From Plasmodium relictum (Eukaryota; Apicomplexa; Aconoidasida; Haemosporida; Plasmodiidae), in the NCBI RefSeq assembly GCF_900005765.1, contig NC_041689.1:992001-1056000 (forward strand): DNA of 64,000 nucleotides. The letters run 5' to 3'. Numbering within the stretch: position 1 is the first letter of the stretch; the number at the start of each line of letters is the position of its first letter. Made by a program: the position numbers and the translations under genes. The notes beneath the pieces were generated by a model. The model had not been told where the DNA came from and did no database searches. It saw nothing but the letters and a program-made list of their open reading frames with translations. Below, piece by piece: positions 37,545 through 49,671 of this stretch.

Positions 37545-40428
37545 TCATGGTATTTTTTTTGTTTTAAATTTAAAATTAAAGTAGAATGACAAAATAATGG
37601 AAAAAAAAAGAAACAATAAGAATATTAATGGACCAAAAAAGCTATCAAATCTTAGACGACCCTTCAAAGGTTCTTTTGTTTTTCTCCTAAAAAAATAAAA
37701 AATAAAGATAAAATAAAAAGTTGTATAAGAGTAAATTTATATTTAAAAAAGATAACTTGATATTTTATATAAAAAAATATATTTATAAAAATAGTTCCTA
37801 ATGAAATAATGATCATATAAAAATAATTTTAAGCATGTTCATGGAATTAATTTAATAATAGATCAAAATAATTTAAAGTAATTTCACTATAATATAAATT
37901 ATTTGGAAAAGCAATAAATGAATAAATTATAAATAAATTATATACATTTTTTTTTTCATTATCTTTGCATATGAATAAAATATGTGTAATTGTTTTTTTT
38001 TTATAATAATTAATGTTTTAATAAATCTTACTTTTGGATGATATCAATTCTTTTTAAATAAGTGGCATAAGATGATATTAAAGAAATGAACGAAGCTGAA
38101 AATAATAAAATAATAATGAAATCTAAATTTCTATTTTTATTTTTATATTTTTCTAAAAAAAGAGCTAATAAGTTAATATAAACAGACATAAGAGAATAAT
38201 GAAGAAATGTTCTTTCTGCAGCAAAGTTGATTTTGGGATCAATTTTTAATAAATTGATATTTTCACATTTATTGATTTTTTCATTATATTTATTATTTAT
38301 CCAAAAAAAAGTTTTATCTAATAAGTTCCATTTCTGTAAAGTGTTATATCTGGACAAATTAAATTGGTTCAAATAGTCAGTTGATGACATGTTATTTTTA
38401 TAATTTTTATTATAGGATAATTCATTAGTATTTATTGAATTTAAATCTTTTTTCTCTTTTTGATAATTACGCGAATTTTTTAATATAGAATTAGTTAACT
38501 TATTTGATGACTTAAAATTTTCGTGAATATTTTTATATATCCAAATTGGTATATATTTAATTTTTTCTGAATGTAATAAGGCCATTGCAGTTTGATATTT
38601 AGAATATTTATATGCATTAATAGATTTATTGGAATTTAATATATCATTTATCCATTCAGGCATATTTTCAACTTTTAATTTTACTTCTATAATACCATAA
38701 TTTAATCTAATAATTTCATTTTTTCCTAAAGCCTCTTCAGCTAATCTGCACCAGTGTTCTCTCTTTTCAACATATTCATTTAACATAGATACATTTGTAT
38801 CTATAGATATTCTTACTGCATTATCATTGGTTAATTGAAACGCTGATCGTAAATAAGATGTTCTTATTATTGGCTCTAATTTGTTTCTTAAAATCTTTTT
38901 TTGTATTTCATTACCTAATTTAATACTTTTTTTTATTTTTTCTTCAAGAATAGAATTATCTTCTTTACTATTATAATTCTTTTTTAATAATTCTTTTTTT
39001 TTTTTACTTAACCTTTTGAGAAAGAAATCTCTTATATTTAATTCTCCATTCATAAATTTTAATACGTATTTTTGGTCTAGTTCAAATCGTTCTTTTGTTG
39101 AAGATTCTCCCGTCCATTCTTCATGATGAATTTTTCTTTCAATAAAAATAGTTTTGTTAGGATCACCTTCATTATCGTTATACCAACGAAATCTTATTAA
39201 TTGAGCATTTTCATATCTGAGAATTCTTTTAGTATAACAACTAGCCTGTTTATTATCAAAATAAACAGACGTTATTTGCTGTGACTCATTAAATGGTTTA
39301 AAATTATTTTCCTTATCGTTAATATTTTTCTTCACATTAAAAGACTTATATTTTTCATTTTTGATAAAATATTTAAAATGGTTTTCTAAATCTTCATTAC
39401 TAAAATCAAATATTAAATATGGCAAATGTTTTACAATTTTTACTTTTGTGTATACAATATCATCATACTTTATTAAAAACTTTGTAGAAGTTCTCTCAAA
39501 TGTATCTGGTGGTTTCCATTTATTACTTTTATTCTGATTTTCTGTATTTTCATTTAATGAACGAAGTAAGGTATATAAAAAGGACAAATAAACAATTAAA
39601 TTGTCTATATTAATGTTGCAAAATTTTTCTTTTATTAAACTTAATAATAACCACTGATTAATAGATATACTCATTACTTTATCAAAAAAAAAACCCAATT
39701 TCATTATTATTTTACTATTTTTATGGATATAAAAATCAAAATGAATTATATCACATCCTATCAAGTCTAACTGTTTTTCTATATCATCCTTTTCAATCCC
39801 ACTCTTATTATACTCCAATGATTTTAATAATTTGTATATATTAATTAAGTTATAAATTATATCATTATATTTATTTTCTGCAAATTTATTTATCTTCTTT
39901 ATCTCCTGGCTTATAATATCATTAAATAAAAATGGAGGTAGCATTTTTATTCCTAAAAATTAACATGAATGAAAAAAATAAAATAAAATAAAACAATGTG
40001 CAATAATGATAAATATTCATTTACATTTTTTTACATATATTAAAATATTATAGAAAAAAGAAAAAAGAAAAAAAAAAGATAAAAGGTCTAATTAAGTTTA
40101 ATCATATAACATAACTATATTTTAACCTTGCTTATCAACCTTTTTAGCAGCATTTTGTATTAAGTCTTTTTCTAACTTCAATAAAAAAAAAAAATAAAAT
40201 AAATAAATAGGGCAACTTAAAAGAGTAAAAATCAAAGAAAAAAGAAAGAAAAAAAAAAAAAGCAAAATTTTGAAGTCATACTCTTTTTTTTTTTAAATTA
40301 AATATTAAATAAAATTAATATTTTCTTTATACCTTTTTTTTATATTTTCTACCCATCCTTAATATGGTTCGTTTTATTTTTTTATATGACACATAATATT
40401 TTCTATAATGACTTGGTATATCATCCAT
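37545..40428 (-). CDS. VTC: Vacuolar transporter chaperone, SPX-VTC-DUF202 polyphosphate polymerase subunit
   Basis: Four exons in transcript order: 40333-40428, 40127-40175, 38032-39952 and 37545-37686, all GT/AG and in phase, giving 735 residues. Exon 1 begins MDDIPSHYRKYYVSYKKIKR, the first helix of an SPX domain (inositol pyrophosphate sensor). Its later helices include FLFNDIISQEIKKINKFAENK. The VTC catalytic tunnel domain follows: FLIKYDDIVY near residue 205, LIRFRWYNDNEGD near 298, IFIERKIHHEEWTGE near 316, STKERFEL near 334, VRISIDTNVS near 425 and IEVKLK near 468. These retain the paired Arg, Lys and Glu residues used by VTC4 to polymerise polyphosphate from ATP. The C-terminus is a DUF202 three-helix membrane domain, from AERTFLHYSLMSVYINL to RLRFDSFFGPLIFLL; the last helix lies in the final exon. 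It is expected at acidocalcisome or vacuole membranes. Confidence 0.93.
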
Positions 40429-41686
40429 TTTTTAATTTTTCCAAAAAAATTTTTCTTTATATATATATATATAGTTTTTTCCTTTTGTTCTTTTTTTTTT
40501 TTAAATATATATGTATTTTAATCTATATTATAATCTAGTAGAAAAAAATCATTTTACTTTAATATAGATTTTACGACATTATTAATTTTATTTTTATATA
40601 ACAATAATAATAAAAAAATTTTCTTAATGAATTTTTTTTTTTTTTTTAATAACTTTTATATATTTTATAGCTCACATTAATGTGTATATTACTCATTACA
40701 TCTTTTTTTTTTTTTTTTAAATTTTCCAAAATAATTATGTTATACTAAAAAAGTTAAAAAAAAAAAAAATTATCTTAAAAAAATTAGTTTGTAAGATAAA
40801 AAAATGATTTAATAGTATATTTTAAAGATACATATTATTATTTAAGTTCCTTTATTATAATTTATTATTTTTTTTTCATTATTGTTTATAATTTTTGTTC
40901 TAAATACAGTAACAGTAACTTGCATTTTTTTCTTCAATTTTTTTGGATTCCTTTTTAAAAATTTTAAATTTAAAGAATTAAAAAGTACTGAAATGTTCCC
41001 ATTAACAAATTTTTTTTCTAATAAAAATGTAGAATTGTTTTAATCTTTTTTTTTTTTTTTTTCACCTACTTATGTATGCGCTTTTAAAAAAAAATTTTAA
41101 GTGACGAACTTTTTTTTATAGATTATTAAGTATGATATAATGTTAAAAAAATGTTAATGTTTCAAAGTGTTCTTATATATTTTAACATAATTTTTCTTTT
41201 TTCTGTTTTAAATATTACTTAAAGTTTGGTATAATTTAATAAAATAAAAATAATTTTATTTTTCATATATATGTAAATGACGTAATTAAATCAAAATATC
41301 CTGAATAACAAAAAAAAAAGAAAAAAAAAAAAAGTATAGTTATTAAAAGAAATAGCAATATTATTTTAAAAAAAAAAAATTTATTTTAAATATTGAAAAT
41401 AGAGATTTATTAGCATTCAGAAGACATTTGTAAAAAAAGTAATGTAAAAATTTTGATTTATTTTAAGAAGTATTATACTTTTAATATCAAAAGATTAAAA
41501 AAAAAAAGTTATACTAATGACGATCATATATATAAATAAAAAGGTTTATAACTTTAAGAGATTAATTATCTAAGTGTATTCTTATTATTATATTACTAAA
41601 ATAAATTAATAAACTTCTAAAATATATTTTTTTTTTTTTATGTTTTTGCTTTTTTTTATATATAATTATATTTAGTTATTAATAAA
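40429..41686. other. Divergent intergenic region
   Basis: The 5' flanks of the VTC gene (minus) and the CDKAL1-like gene (plus). Many A and T homopolymers. No open frame or RNA gene is supported. Confidence 0.6.
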
Positions 41687-43846
41687 ATGTATAGTAAAAT
41701 CAAAATTCTTAGTGTTTTTTGGTTAGCTGCCAGTGGAGCATACTATATTTACAAATATAAAAAAAATGAACTAAAACATCTATTACAATTTATACTTTTT
41801 AATAAAAAGAAAGAAAACAAGAAAAATATGAATGATAGTTTAAAAGAAGGTAATTTGAGTGAAAATTCATCTAGTGTAAATAATGAAAGTAAATCAAGTT
41901 TTAGTAAGGCAGATATCTTGAATAATAATGTACCAAATAAAACTATAGAAAGTAAATCAAATTTTATTGAAATAAATAATTTATATGAAGATATGGAGCT
42001 TCAGGATACAGAGGAAAATGATTTAAGTTCAAAGAAAATGAAATATTCATCAGAAGATGAAAATATAATAACGGATGTAGAAGATATAAATAATATTAAT
42101 GATAGGACAAATTATAAAGTTGTTCAAATAAAAAAAAAAAATAATAAAAAAAATAATATAAGGGAAAGTCCAAAAGTAGAGGAAGAAGAAAAAAAAGATA
42201 ATTATAATTTTAAAGAAAATAATATAATAATACCAGAAAACTATAAAATATATTTTAAGTCATTTGGCTGTGCACATAATAGTTCGGATTCAGAATTTAT
42301 GATGGGTTTATTAAGTAATTACGGTTTTAAATTTGTTAAAAATGTTGAAGATTGTGATATTTGTATTATTAATAGTTGTACAGTAAAAAATCCAAGTGAG
42401 GAAAGTATGAAAACAATAATTAATTATGTAAAAAAGTTAAATAATTCTAATAATGATAGCAATAGTAAAAAAAAAAAAACCCAAAATTTAGAATATTTAT
42501 CTACTTCATCTTCTGGATTTTCTGAATTTGAAGACTATAGCTGTGAAAAAAAAAGAACAAATAATTATAGTAGTATTTCTTATAATAATGCATGTGAAAA
42601 TAATAAAAAAGAATGTGCTTGTAATACAGAAGATTATGATGAAATAAATGATAAAAAAGATGTAGCTTTCAAAAATACAAATAATAAAAAAAGTAATGAA
42701 TTAATAGGCATTAAAAAAAAAAAAAAAGTAATAAAAAATAATAAAAAATATATCAAAATTATTGTTTGTGGTTGTGTTCCTCAAGCAGAAAAAGATATGC
42801 AAATTTTTGAAAATATTTCTTTAGTTGGAGTTAATAATATTGATAAAATAATTGATGTTGTCGAAAATGTAATAAATGGATATAATGTAAAATATTTAAG
42901 AATGAATAAAAAAATGACTTCTCTAAACCTTCCAAAGATAAGAAAGAATAAATATATTGAAATTATAAATATTAATAATGGATGCTTAGGAAATTGCACA
43001 TACTGTAAAACAAAATTTGCAAGAGGTGATTTGATGAGTTATAATATAAATGACATTATTAATAGAATAAAATATGTTTGTGATGAAGAGAATATAAAAG
43101 AAGTTTGGTTAACATCAGAAGATACGGGTTCCTACGGTATTGATTTAAATACTGACATAGTGAAATTATTAAAACAAATATTAGATAACATTGAAGATGG
43201 AGATGTTATGATAAGGCTAGGTATGACTAATCCTCCATATATTTTACAGCATATTAAAGATATATGTAATTTATTAAAACATAAAAATATGTATGAATTT
43301 ATTCATATACCTGTTCAAAGTGGTAGTAACAACGTATTAAAAAATATGAACAGAGAATATAAAATTGAAGATTTTATATATTTAGTAGATAATTTAAGAA
43401 AATATGTACCGAATATAACTATATCCACCGATATTATATGTGGATTTCCATATGAAACTGAAAAAGACCATAATGAAACAATTAATTTAATTAAAAAGTA
43501 TAAATTTCCTATTTTAAACATTTCCCAATTTTATCCTAGAAGTGGCACTGTAGCATTTAATATGAAAAAAATTGATACGAAAATTGTTAAAAAGAGATCT
43601 AGAGAAGTAACCAATGCTTTCCTATCCTATAATAGTAATTATAATTACTTAAAAGGAACTATACAAAAAGTTTTATTTACTGAATTATCTTCTAAAAGTG
43701 AACATATAATAGGTCATACAAAACAATATGTTAAAGTACTTTTGCAAAATAAACGCAATGAAAATATACATTTATTAGGTCATTTTACTTTTTGCAAAAT
43801 AACATCAATACATAAATGGCATGTTGTAGCTGAGTTACAACCCTAA
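41687..43846 (+). CDS. CDKAL1: CDKAL1-like radical SAM tRNA (ms2t6A) methylthiotransferase
   Basis: 719 residues, one exon. It has the MiaB/CDKAL1 order of domains. The UPF0004 domain starts at about residue 188 (YFKSFGCAHNSSDSE), with its three iron-sulfur Cys in FGCAHN, NSCTVKN and VCGCVPQAEK. The radical SAM core follows, with CxxxCxxC in NGCLGNCTYCKTKFARG (residues about 432-446), then HIPVQSGSNNVLKNMNREY and STDIICGFPYE. A TRAM domain ends the protein (about 656-719). The GCAHN, CxxxCxxC and DLMSY features favour the eukaryotic/archaeal branch, which adds a methylthio group to t6A37 of tRNA-Lys. A hydrophobic segment at residues 7-22 may anchor it in a membrane. A roughly 100-residue Lys/Asn/Ser insertion (about 255-355) separates the second and third UPF0004 cysteines. 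Animal CDKAL1 has its anchor at the C-terminus instead. Confidence 0.93.
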   Translation: MYSKIKILSVFWLAASGAYYIYKYKKNELKHLLQFILFNKKKENKKNMNDSLKEGNLSENSSSVNNESKSSFSKADILNNNVPNKTIESKSNFIEINNLYEDMELQDTEENDLSSKKMKYSSEDENIITDVEDINNINDRTNYKVVQIKKKNNKKNNIRESPKVEEEEKKDNYNFKENNIIIPENYKIYFKSFGCAHNSSDSEFMMGLLSNYGFKFVKNVEDCDICIINSCTVKNPSEESMKTIINYVKKLNNSNNDSNSKKKKTQNLEYLSTSSSGFSEFEDYSCEKKRTNNYSSISYNNACENNKKECACNTEDYDEINDKKDVAFKNTNNKKSNELIGIKKKKKVIKNNKKYIKIIVCGCVPQAEKDMQIFENISLVGVNNIDKIIDVVENVINGYNVKYLRMNKKMTSLNLPKIRKNKYIEIININNGCLGNCTYCKTKFARGDLMSYNINDIINRIKYVCDEENIKEVWLTSEDTGSYGIDLNTDIVKLLKQILDNIEDGDVMIRLGMTNPPYILQHIKDICNLLKHKNMYEFIHIPVQSGSNNVLKNMNREYKIEDFIYLVDNLRKYVPNITISTDIICGFPYETEKDHNETINLIKKYKFPILNISQFYPRSGTVAFNMKKIDTKIVKKRSREVTNAFLSYNSNYNYLKGTIQKVLFTELSSKSEHIIGHTKQYVKVLLQNKRNENIHLLGHFTFCKITSIHKWHVVAELQP

Positions 43847-45558
43847 AAATATATTCTTATTTTTATCATTTTGCTTTTTTTTTTTATAATATATATTTGC
43901 ATTAAACTTTTTTTTTTTTTTTTTTATACATTTATTCTTAAATATATATTTTATATCAACACGTAATCTTTATATATATCTTTTTTTTTCTTTGAAAAAA
44001 TGTTTTTTATTTATTATCCTTTTGTAATTTTACAACACTATCTTTAATTTTTTTAATATTTCTTCTCCCCATATACCAAGAACTCATCTATTTTAGTTTA
44101 TGTATTTTTTTATTTTTTTTTCTTAAGTGTTTAACTACTATTATTGTTTTTTAATATAGTGTTCATTTTTTTTCCTTCAAATATAATAGTTATCATTTGT
44201 TCATACAATTTATATTTTTATTTTATTTAATTTCATGTTATTTTAATTTGTATTTTTTTTTTTGTTTTTTGTTTTAATACTTCATTTTATATTTTTTATT
44301 GGAATATATTTTAAATCTCTTATTGTTAATTAAAATATTTTTTATTTGGTGATTAATCATTGTGTATTAAAAAAAATAAATATACTGAATCTTTGATATA
44401 TCACATTTTTAAAAGATTGAGAAGTAAAAAAATTAAACACAAAACTTTTATAACTTTAATCATTTAATTTTTTTTAAATTTTTAAATAATATTTACGTGA
44501 AATGATATATATGTATTTTTTCTTTTGTTTTACGCAATGTGTATAGTTGTATAACATGAAGAAATGGAAATAAAAAAGAATAAAAATATAGAAACCTATC
44601 TATAAATATATATAATTATGCAAATTGCATTCAAAATTAATTTCAACTTCTATAAAAGGCTTGCATTTTTTATTCAAATTTTTCTTTTTTCTGTAATTTG
44701 GTGCACTTTTTTAAAATGATAATGTTAAGGAAAATTAGAAAGTACTCCAAAAAATATTAACTATTCATAATAAATATATATTTGTTATAATTCTTTATAT
44801 TAATTTTTTTTATACATTTAAAAAAAAAAAAAAAAAAGATAGCATTTTTCTTTTTAATTAATGTAAAAAATATTAAGTATTCTCTCTTAATTTCCTCTTT
44901 TCCTTTTCAAAAAAATAGAAATATTATCCATTATTTACCTAATGTTAAAATTTAGGTGTATGAGCTCAGAAATATTAAAAAATATAAAATAATAAAAAAT
45001 ACAGTAAAAAAATATATTTCAAGTATAAGCAATTTAAATACACATTTATATATGTAAATTATTAAAAAATTAAACATCGCTTATAATTAGGCCAAAGTTG
45101 TATTCCTTATTTTTTTTTTTTTTTTCTGAACATTTTTAAATAAAAATAAAATTTTATTGATAATTAATTTATTTATACATTATAATCATTCGTATTTTGT
45201 TTATTTCCTATTTTCCCTAAATTTTTTTTTACATTTTCATTTTCGTTAAATTATCAATTCATATAAATAAAATAATTTCATATATATAATTTTTTGTATT
45301 TATATTTAGATAATTTTTTTTAATATAAAAATTAAAACAAAATATATATATATATATTATGTATTAATTTTTACTTCTCTTTTTTATCTTTTTTATCTTT
45401 TTCATGCATTATTTATTAGAACAAATGTTTTTATTTTTTTATTAAATATTTATACTTTTTCTAATAATGCTTTATTTTATAAGGTTGAATAATTTTGTTT
45501 TACATTATTATATTTAACTCATTATTTAAAAAAATAAAATAAATAAATAAAATAAAAA
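43847..45558. other. Intergenic region
   Basis: 1.7 kb between two plus-strand genes. T-rich just after the CDKAL1-like stop, mixed A/T later, with a small (TA)n near 45343-45358. No supported gene. Confidence 0.6.
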
Positions 45559-48500
45559 ATGAAGGGAATTAATAAAATTGATTTTAAAAGGGTAAAGAGT
45601 TCCTACCTGGAAAAAGATTTAAAAATAAATTGTGAAAATGTAAAAGCGTCAAACACAAAAAACGATAATATTCTTGAAATAATTAAAAATGAAACAAATA
45701 TAAATTGTTTAGACAATTTTGAATCAATTCAAAATAATTCAAATGAAATAGAAAAAAAACTTAATTATATTAAAAATTCTTTAGTTAGCAAAAGTGATAA
45801 AAATATAGGACTAGGTAAACATGATAACAACGAATACAGCAATAATTTAGGAAAAAAAGATGATAAAGAAAATGAAAATCTTTTAAAAAATGAAGTTGAA
45901 GGAAATTCAAAAGAAGACATTGAAGAAAATGAAGAATATCATAAAAATGTGGTATCAAATAAAATTGAGAATTTTACTGAAGAAGGTCTTAAAAATAAAA
46001 TATCTAAATTTGTAAATAAAACAATAGATACTTATAATTCATTGAAAGTAGATAAGTTATTTTTATGCAAAAATATAAATGATTTAATTAATGATAAAAA
46101 TACTGATATTTATGTTGATTGTTCAAATGATATAAAAAAAAAATATATTTATGAATGTAAAAATGCAGAAAATGTAACAAATAATACAAACAAAAACCTA
46201 AGTATGATGAAAAAAATAGAAGATAAGATAAAGAATAATAATTCAACTGTTCTAAAAAACATTTATCATGCATTTAGAGGAACCTTAAATGATTTTAAAT
46301 ATGTATATCTAGAAAAAGGTGATGATAGCATTGAATCATTGTATGATAAAATTTATGATTCCTATAATATGACTTATAAAATAACAAGAAAAGGTATAAG
46401 TGAAAATAGCGAATTAATACTAAATAATGAAACAAGTAAAATAGAAAACAAAAAGTTAATAAGTAACATGAGCATAAGAACAAAAAAAAATATGAAGAAT
46501 GACGATAGCAATCAAAAAGATAAGCAAATTAATAAGGCGTATATCTATGATGAAAAGGAAAATAATAAAAGTTATAATATCCCAAATAATATAAAAAATA
46601 ATTTCACTAACGAAATTAAAATAAGTGCAAACAGTGATGATAATAATAATATGAATGAAATGAATTCAATATATGAAAGTAAAGCATTTGAAGTCAAAAA
46701 ACATAAGACAAATAATAAATTAAATAATTGTAAATTAATTAATGAAAATGCAATAAATTATAAAAAAAAATTATCAAATGAAATAAATAAGAATATGAAT
46801 TATGATGATATATATTACTCAGACACAAATAAATTTGAATATTCAGATATAATTTCACACTATTTATATAATAAAGAGGATGCTAAGAATAAATATGCCA
46901 CCAAAAACAAATGTGACAATAAAAATGAGTATAATATAAAAAAAAAAAATGTTACTAATAATATTGATTATGCGCAACAAAAAAAGAAGAGTAAAATTAT
47001 TGATGTTCAAATTAATGATAAAAATGTTTTTGATATATCTCCTCTAACGCAAAAATATAAATACAGATCAAACATAATATTAACTATAAACAAAATTAAA
47101 AATATTGAAAAAGTAATTGAAATTAATATAAATATCAATGATATACAATTAAAAATCCCCGGAATGAGAATTGAAAACATAATATTGCCTTACAAATATT
47201 CTAATGATTTACTAACAATACAAATAAAAACACTAAATGAAGATGGAGATCAAATAGGTGAAATAAAACAAGAAAGAAATGATAAAATAAAAAAAAACAT
47301 AACAAAAGAATATGATAAAAATACAATAAAATATCAACTAAAAGAAGAAATCTCCTCTACAATAAAGTATTATTATGTATTTATACCATTGAATAATATA
47401 ACAGAAGAAATAATAAATAAACAATTAATTCTAATAACTTCAAAATATAAAAAAATATTCGAAAAAGAAAAATTATTACCGGATACAATGTATTTGATAC
47501 AATCAAAAAATATTGATTCGATGAAAGAAAAACATTTGTACATTTCTATTAGAAAATGTGTTAGTGGAATTCATTTTTATCCTAGGGTGAATGAAAATAG
47601 ATTGAATAATTTAAATAAAAATAATATTTTAAATACAAAAGGAAGCGATAGTACATTTAAACCAGTTTACGTTAGTTTATACAATGATGAAATAGATAGA
47701 GAAATAGGAAATCTGATAAATGAAAATAATTTAATTAATAGAATAAAAATAGATAAACTTCCAGAAAAAGGATATTATATGATTAATAATAATTATTTCC
47801 ATTTTTTTTTTAATAAAGAAAATGTTTTAGTTTGCAATAATAATATAAATAATAAAATGGAAAAAAATCAAAGTAACATTGAAAATGCTAGTAATTTATT
47901 TAATTTAATGTCTAATAATTTTATAATCGTAAAGAGTTGTATAGATTTATTCCCATTTTATATTTTTCCATCACTTGAAGATTTGGATTATCTTGATTTT
48001 ATAGAGAAAAACGAATACATAAAATTAAAATTTATGTTGCATTTTCTAGCAATAGTAGAGAATATATGCACAAATTTATGCTCATTTATGAATATAAATA
48101 CAAAGTCGAATTCATTGTTTCATAAACATATTAAAGCAGTTCAAATAGATGATGAAAATAATAAAACAAATTATTTTACTTTTTTATACACGTCATATGA
48201 TGAAAAAAGTAAAGCAACAAATTATTCCTTTAATTATGTTAAGCCGTTTATTTTTCAATTTCAAAAAGAATACGAAAATGAAAAAAAGGAAGAGAAAGAT
48301 AATTTATTAGATGAATTAAACGAAAATGACCTTTTCATTTACGAATACGGAAGAAAACAATCATTATTTTTATATAATATAATAAAAAATTATGAAGATA
48401 TAAAAAATATAGCAAGGTGTTATGATGAAAAAAAGCATATTTTTTATACAACTGATTATAATAAAAAACGATTTCAAGATTATTATATTAACATTTTATA

Positions 48501-49671
48501 TAAATATAATAAATTAGTTGAAGAAGATATATACAACAAAGAAAATATATATAACTGTCAGGATGGAATAAGAGAAATAAAAATAAAAGAAACAGAAAGA
48601 ATGAAAAATAATTTAAGACAGAATATTGTTTTAGAAAAAAATAATCATGATAAGATAAATCATAATAACTATATGAAAATACCAGAAAATATTTACTCCT
48701 CAGATAATTTTCCAACTATTAATAATAATAGTATTATATTAAAAGAGGAAGCAAAAATAAATAATACAAATAAGGAAAATCGTGAAAGACCAAATAATCT
48801 AAATAAGAAAGAGTTTAATTATTGTAATAATTTTGTTAAAAAATATTATCTAAATGATATAGAGCATAAAAGCAATAAAACATTTGCCGAACAGGGAAAA
48901 ATAGAAGAATATAACAATTTTGATTTAAAATTTAAAATAACAAACAATGAAAAAAATAATGAAATTAAGCATAGACAAAATATAAATAATAAAACATATA
49001 TTGGTCATGAAAACAATGGATTTTTTAATTCTAAAGAAAATAATAATTATCGTCTATGTGGTGATAATAGAACTATGAAAGAAGAAAAAAATAATACATT
49101 GAATATAGATAAAAATAATCCTCAAAATATATATCTAGATCAATTTAATACAAGTCAAAATGAAAAAGAAGATAAAATAAAACAAAATCATTATTCTAAC
49201 GATATTTTAGATAATGTATATGGGCAAAAAAAGGAACAGTATATGTATAAAAATGATTCTTCTTACCAGAAATTCTTTAGACAGAAAACAAGTAATAATT
49301 TTGATCTTTCTTCAGAAAATTTATTTTTAAAATCATATGACTATCTTAATAGAAGTGACAAGGAATATTTTGTCAATAAAAATAAAACAGAAGAAGAATA
49401 TGAAAGTATGAGAAGCAATGTTATTAATTTTAGCGAAAATGGCATAATTTTGGGTAGTTTTTCTGATGAAGATGAAAATAATTCTAATGATATATTTACC
49501 AATAACATAATAAATAATAAATTATGTATAGAAAAAAGTATATATCATGATGAAAATAGTGAAAAAATAGTTAAAATACTAAATTTTGAAAATTTAAAAA
49601 TACATAATGAAAATATTAATGACGCTACAAAAAAGTGCAAATTAGTTCAAAGGAATGAAAAAAATGTTTAA
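45559..49671 (+). CDS. Large uncharacterised Plasmodium protein
   Basis: 1370 residues in one exon from ATG at 45559. I do not recognise a family. Residues 1-485 and about 1000-1370 are Asn/Lys/Glu-rich with little structure. The middle (about 485-990) has normal composition and is probably the folded part. It includes beta-rich segments such as YKYRSNIILTINKIKNIEKV and KIPGMRIENIILPYKYS, LYISIRKCVSGIHFYPRV near 655, and a hydrophobic-aromatic block near 795 (SCIDLFPFYIFPSLEDLDYL) followed by helices with NICTNLCSFMN. No signal peptide and no membrane span are visible. The beta-strand pattern near 500-600 could be a C2- or CS-like sandwich, but that is a guess from hydrophobicity alone. Confidence 0.85.
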   Translation: MKGINKIDFKRVKSSYLEKDLKINCENVKASNTKNDNILEIIKNETNINCLDNFESIQNNSNEIEKKLNYIKNSLVSKSDKNIGLGKHDNNEYSNNLGKKDDKENENLLKNEVEGNSKEDIEENEEYHKNVVSNKIENFTEEGLKNKISKFVNKTIDTYNSLKVDKLFLCKNINDLINDKNTDIYVDCSNDIKKKYIYECKNAENVTNNTNKNLSMMKKIEDKIKNNNSTVLKNIYHAFRGTLNDFKYVYLEKGDDSIESLYDKIYDSYNMTYKITRKGISENSELILNNETSKIENKKLISNMSIRTKKNMKNDDSNQKDKQINKAYIYDEKENNKSYNIPNNIKNNFTNEIKISANSDDNNNMNEMNSIYESKAFEVKKHKTNNKLNNCKLINENAINYKKKLSNEINKNMNYDDIYYSDTNKFEYSDIISHYLYNKEDAKNKYATKNKCDNKNEYNIKKKNVTNNIDYAQQKKKSKIIDVQINDKNVFDISPLTQKYKYRSNIILTINKIKNIEKVIEINININDIQLKIPGMRIENIILPYKYSNDLLTIQIKTLNEDGDQIGEIKQERNDKIKKNITKEYDKNTIKYQLKEEISSTIKYYYVFIPLNNITEEIINKQLILITSKYKKIFEKEKLLPDTMYLIQSKNIDSMKEKHLYISIRKCVSGIHFYPRVNENRLNNLNKNNILNTKGSDSTFKPVYVSLYNDEIDREIGNLINENNLINRIKIDKLPEKGYYMINNNYFHFFFNKENVLVCNNNINNKMEKNQSNIENASNLFNLMSNNFIIVKSCIDLFPFYIFPSLEDLDYLDFIEKNEYIKLKFMLHFLAIVENICTNLCSFMNINTKSNSLFHKHIKAVQIDDENNKTNYFTFLYTSYDEKSKATNYSFNYVKPFIFQFQKEYENEKKEEKDNLLDELNENDLFIYEYGRKQSLFLYNIIKNYEDIKNIARCYDEKKHIFYTTDYNKKRFQDYYINILYKYNKLVEEDIYNKENIYNCQDGIREIKIKETERMKNNLRQNIVLEKNNHDKINHNNYMKIPENIYSSDNFPTINNNSIILKEEAKINNTNKENRERPNNLNKKEFNYCNNFVKKYYLNDIEHKSNKTFAEQGKIEEYNNFDLKFKITNNEKNNEIKHRQNINNKTYIGHENNGFFNSKENNNYRLCGDNRTMKEEKNNTLNIDKNNPQNIYLDQFNTSQNEKEDKIKQNHYSNDILDNVYGQKKEQYMYKNDSSYQKFFRQKTSNNFDLSSENLFLKSYDYLNRSDKEYFVNKNKTEEEYESMRSNVINFSENGIILGSFSDEDENNSNDIFTNNIINNKLCIEKSIYHDENSEKIVKILNFENLKIHNENINDATKKCKLVQRNEKNV

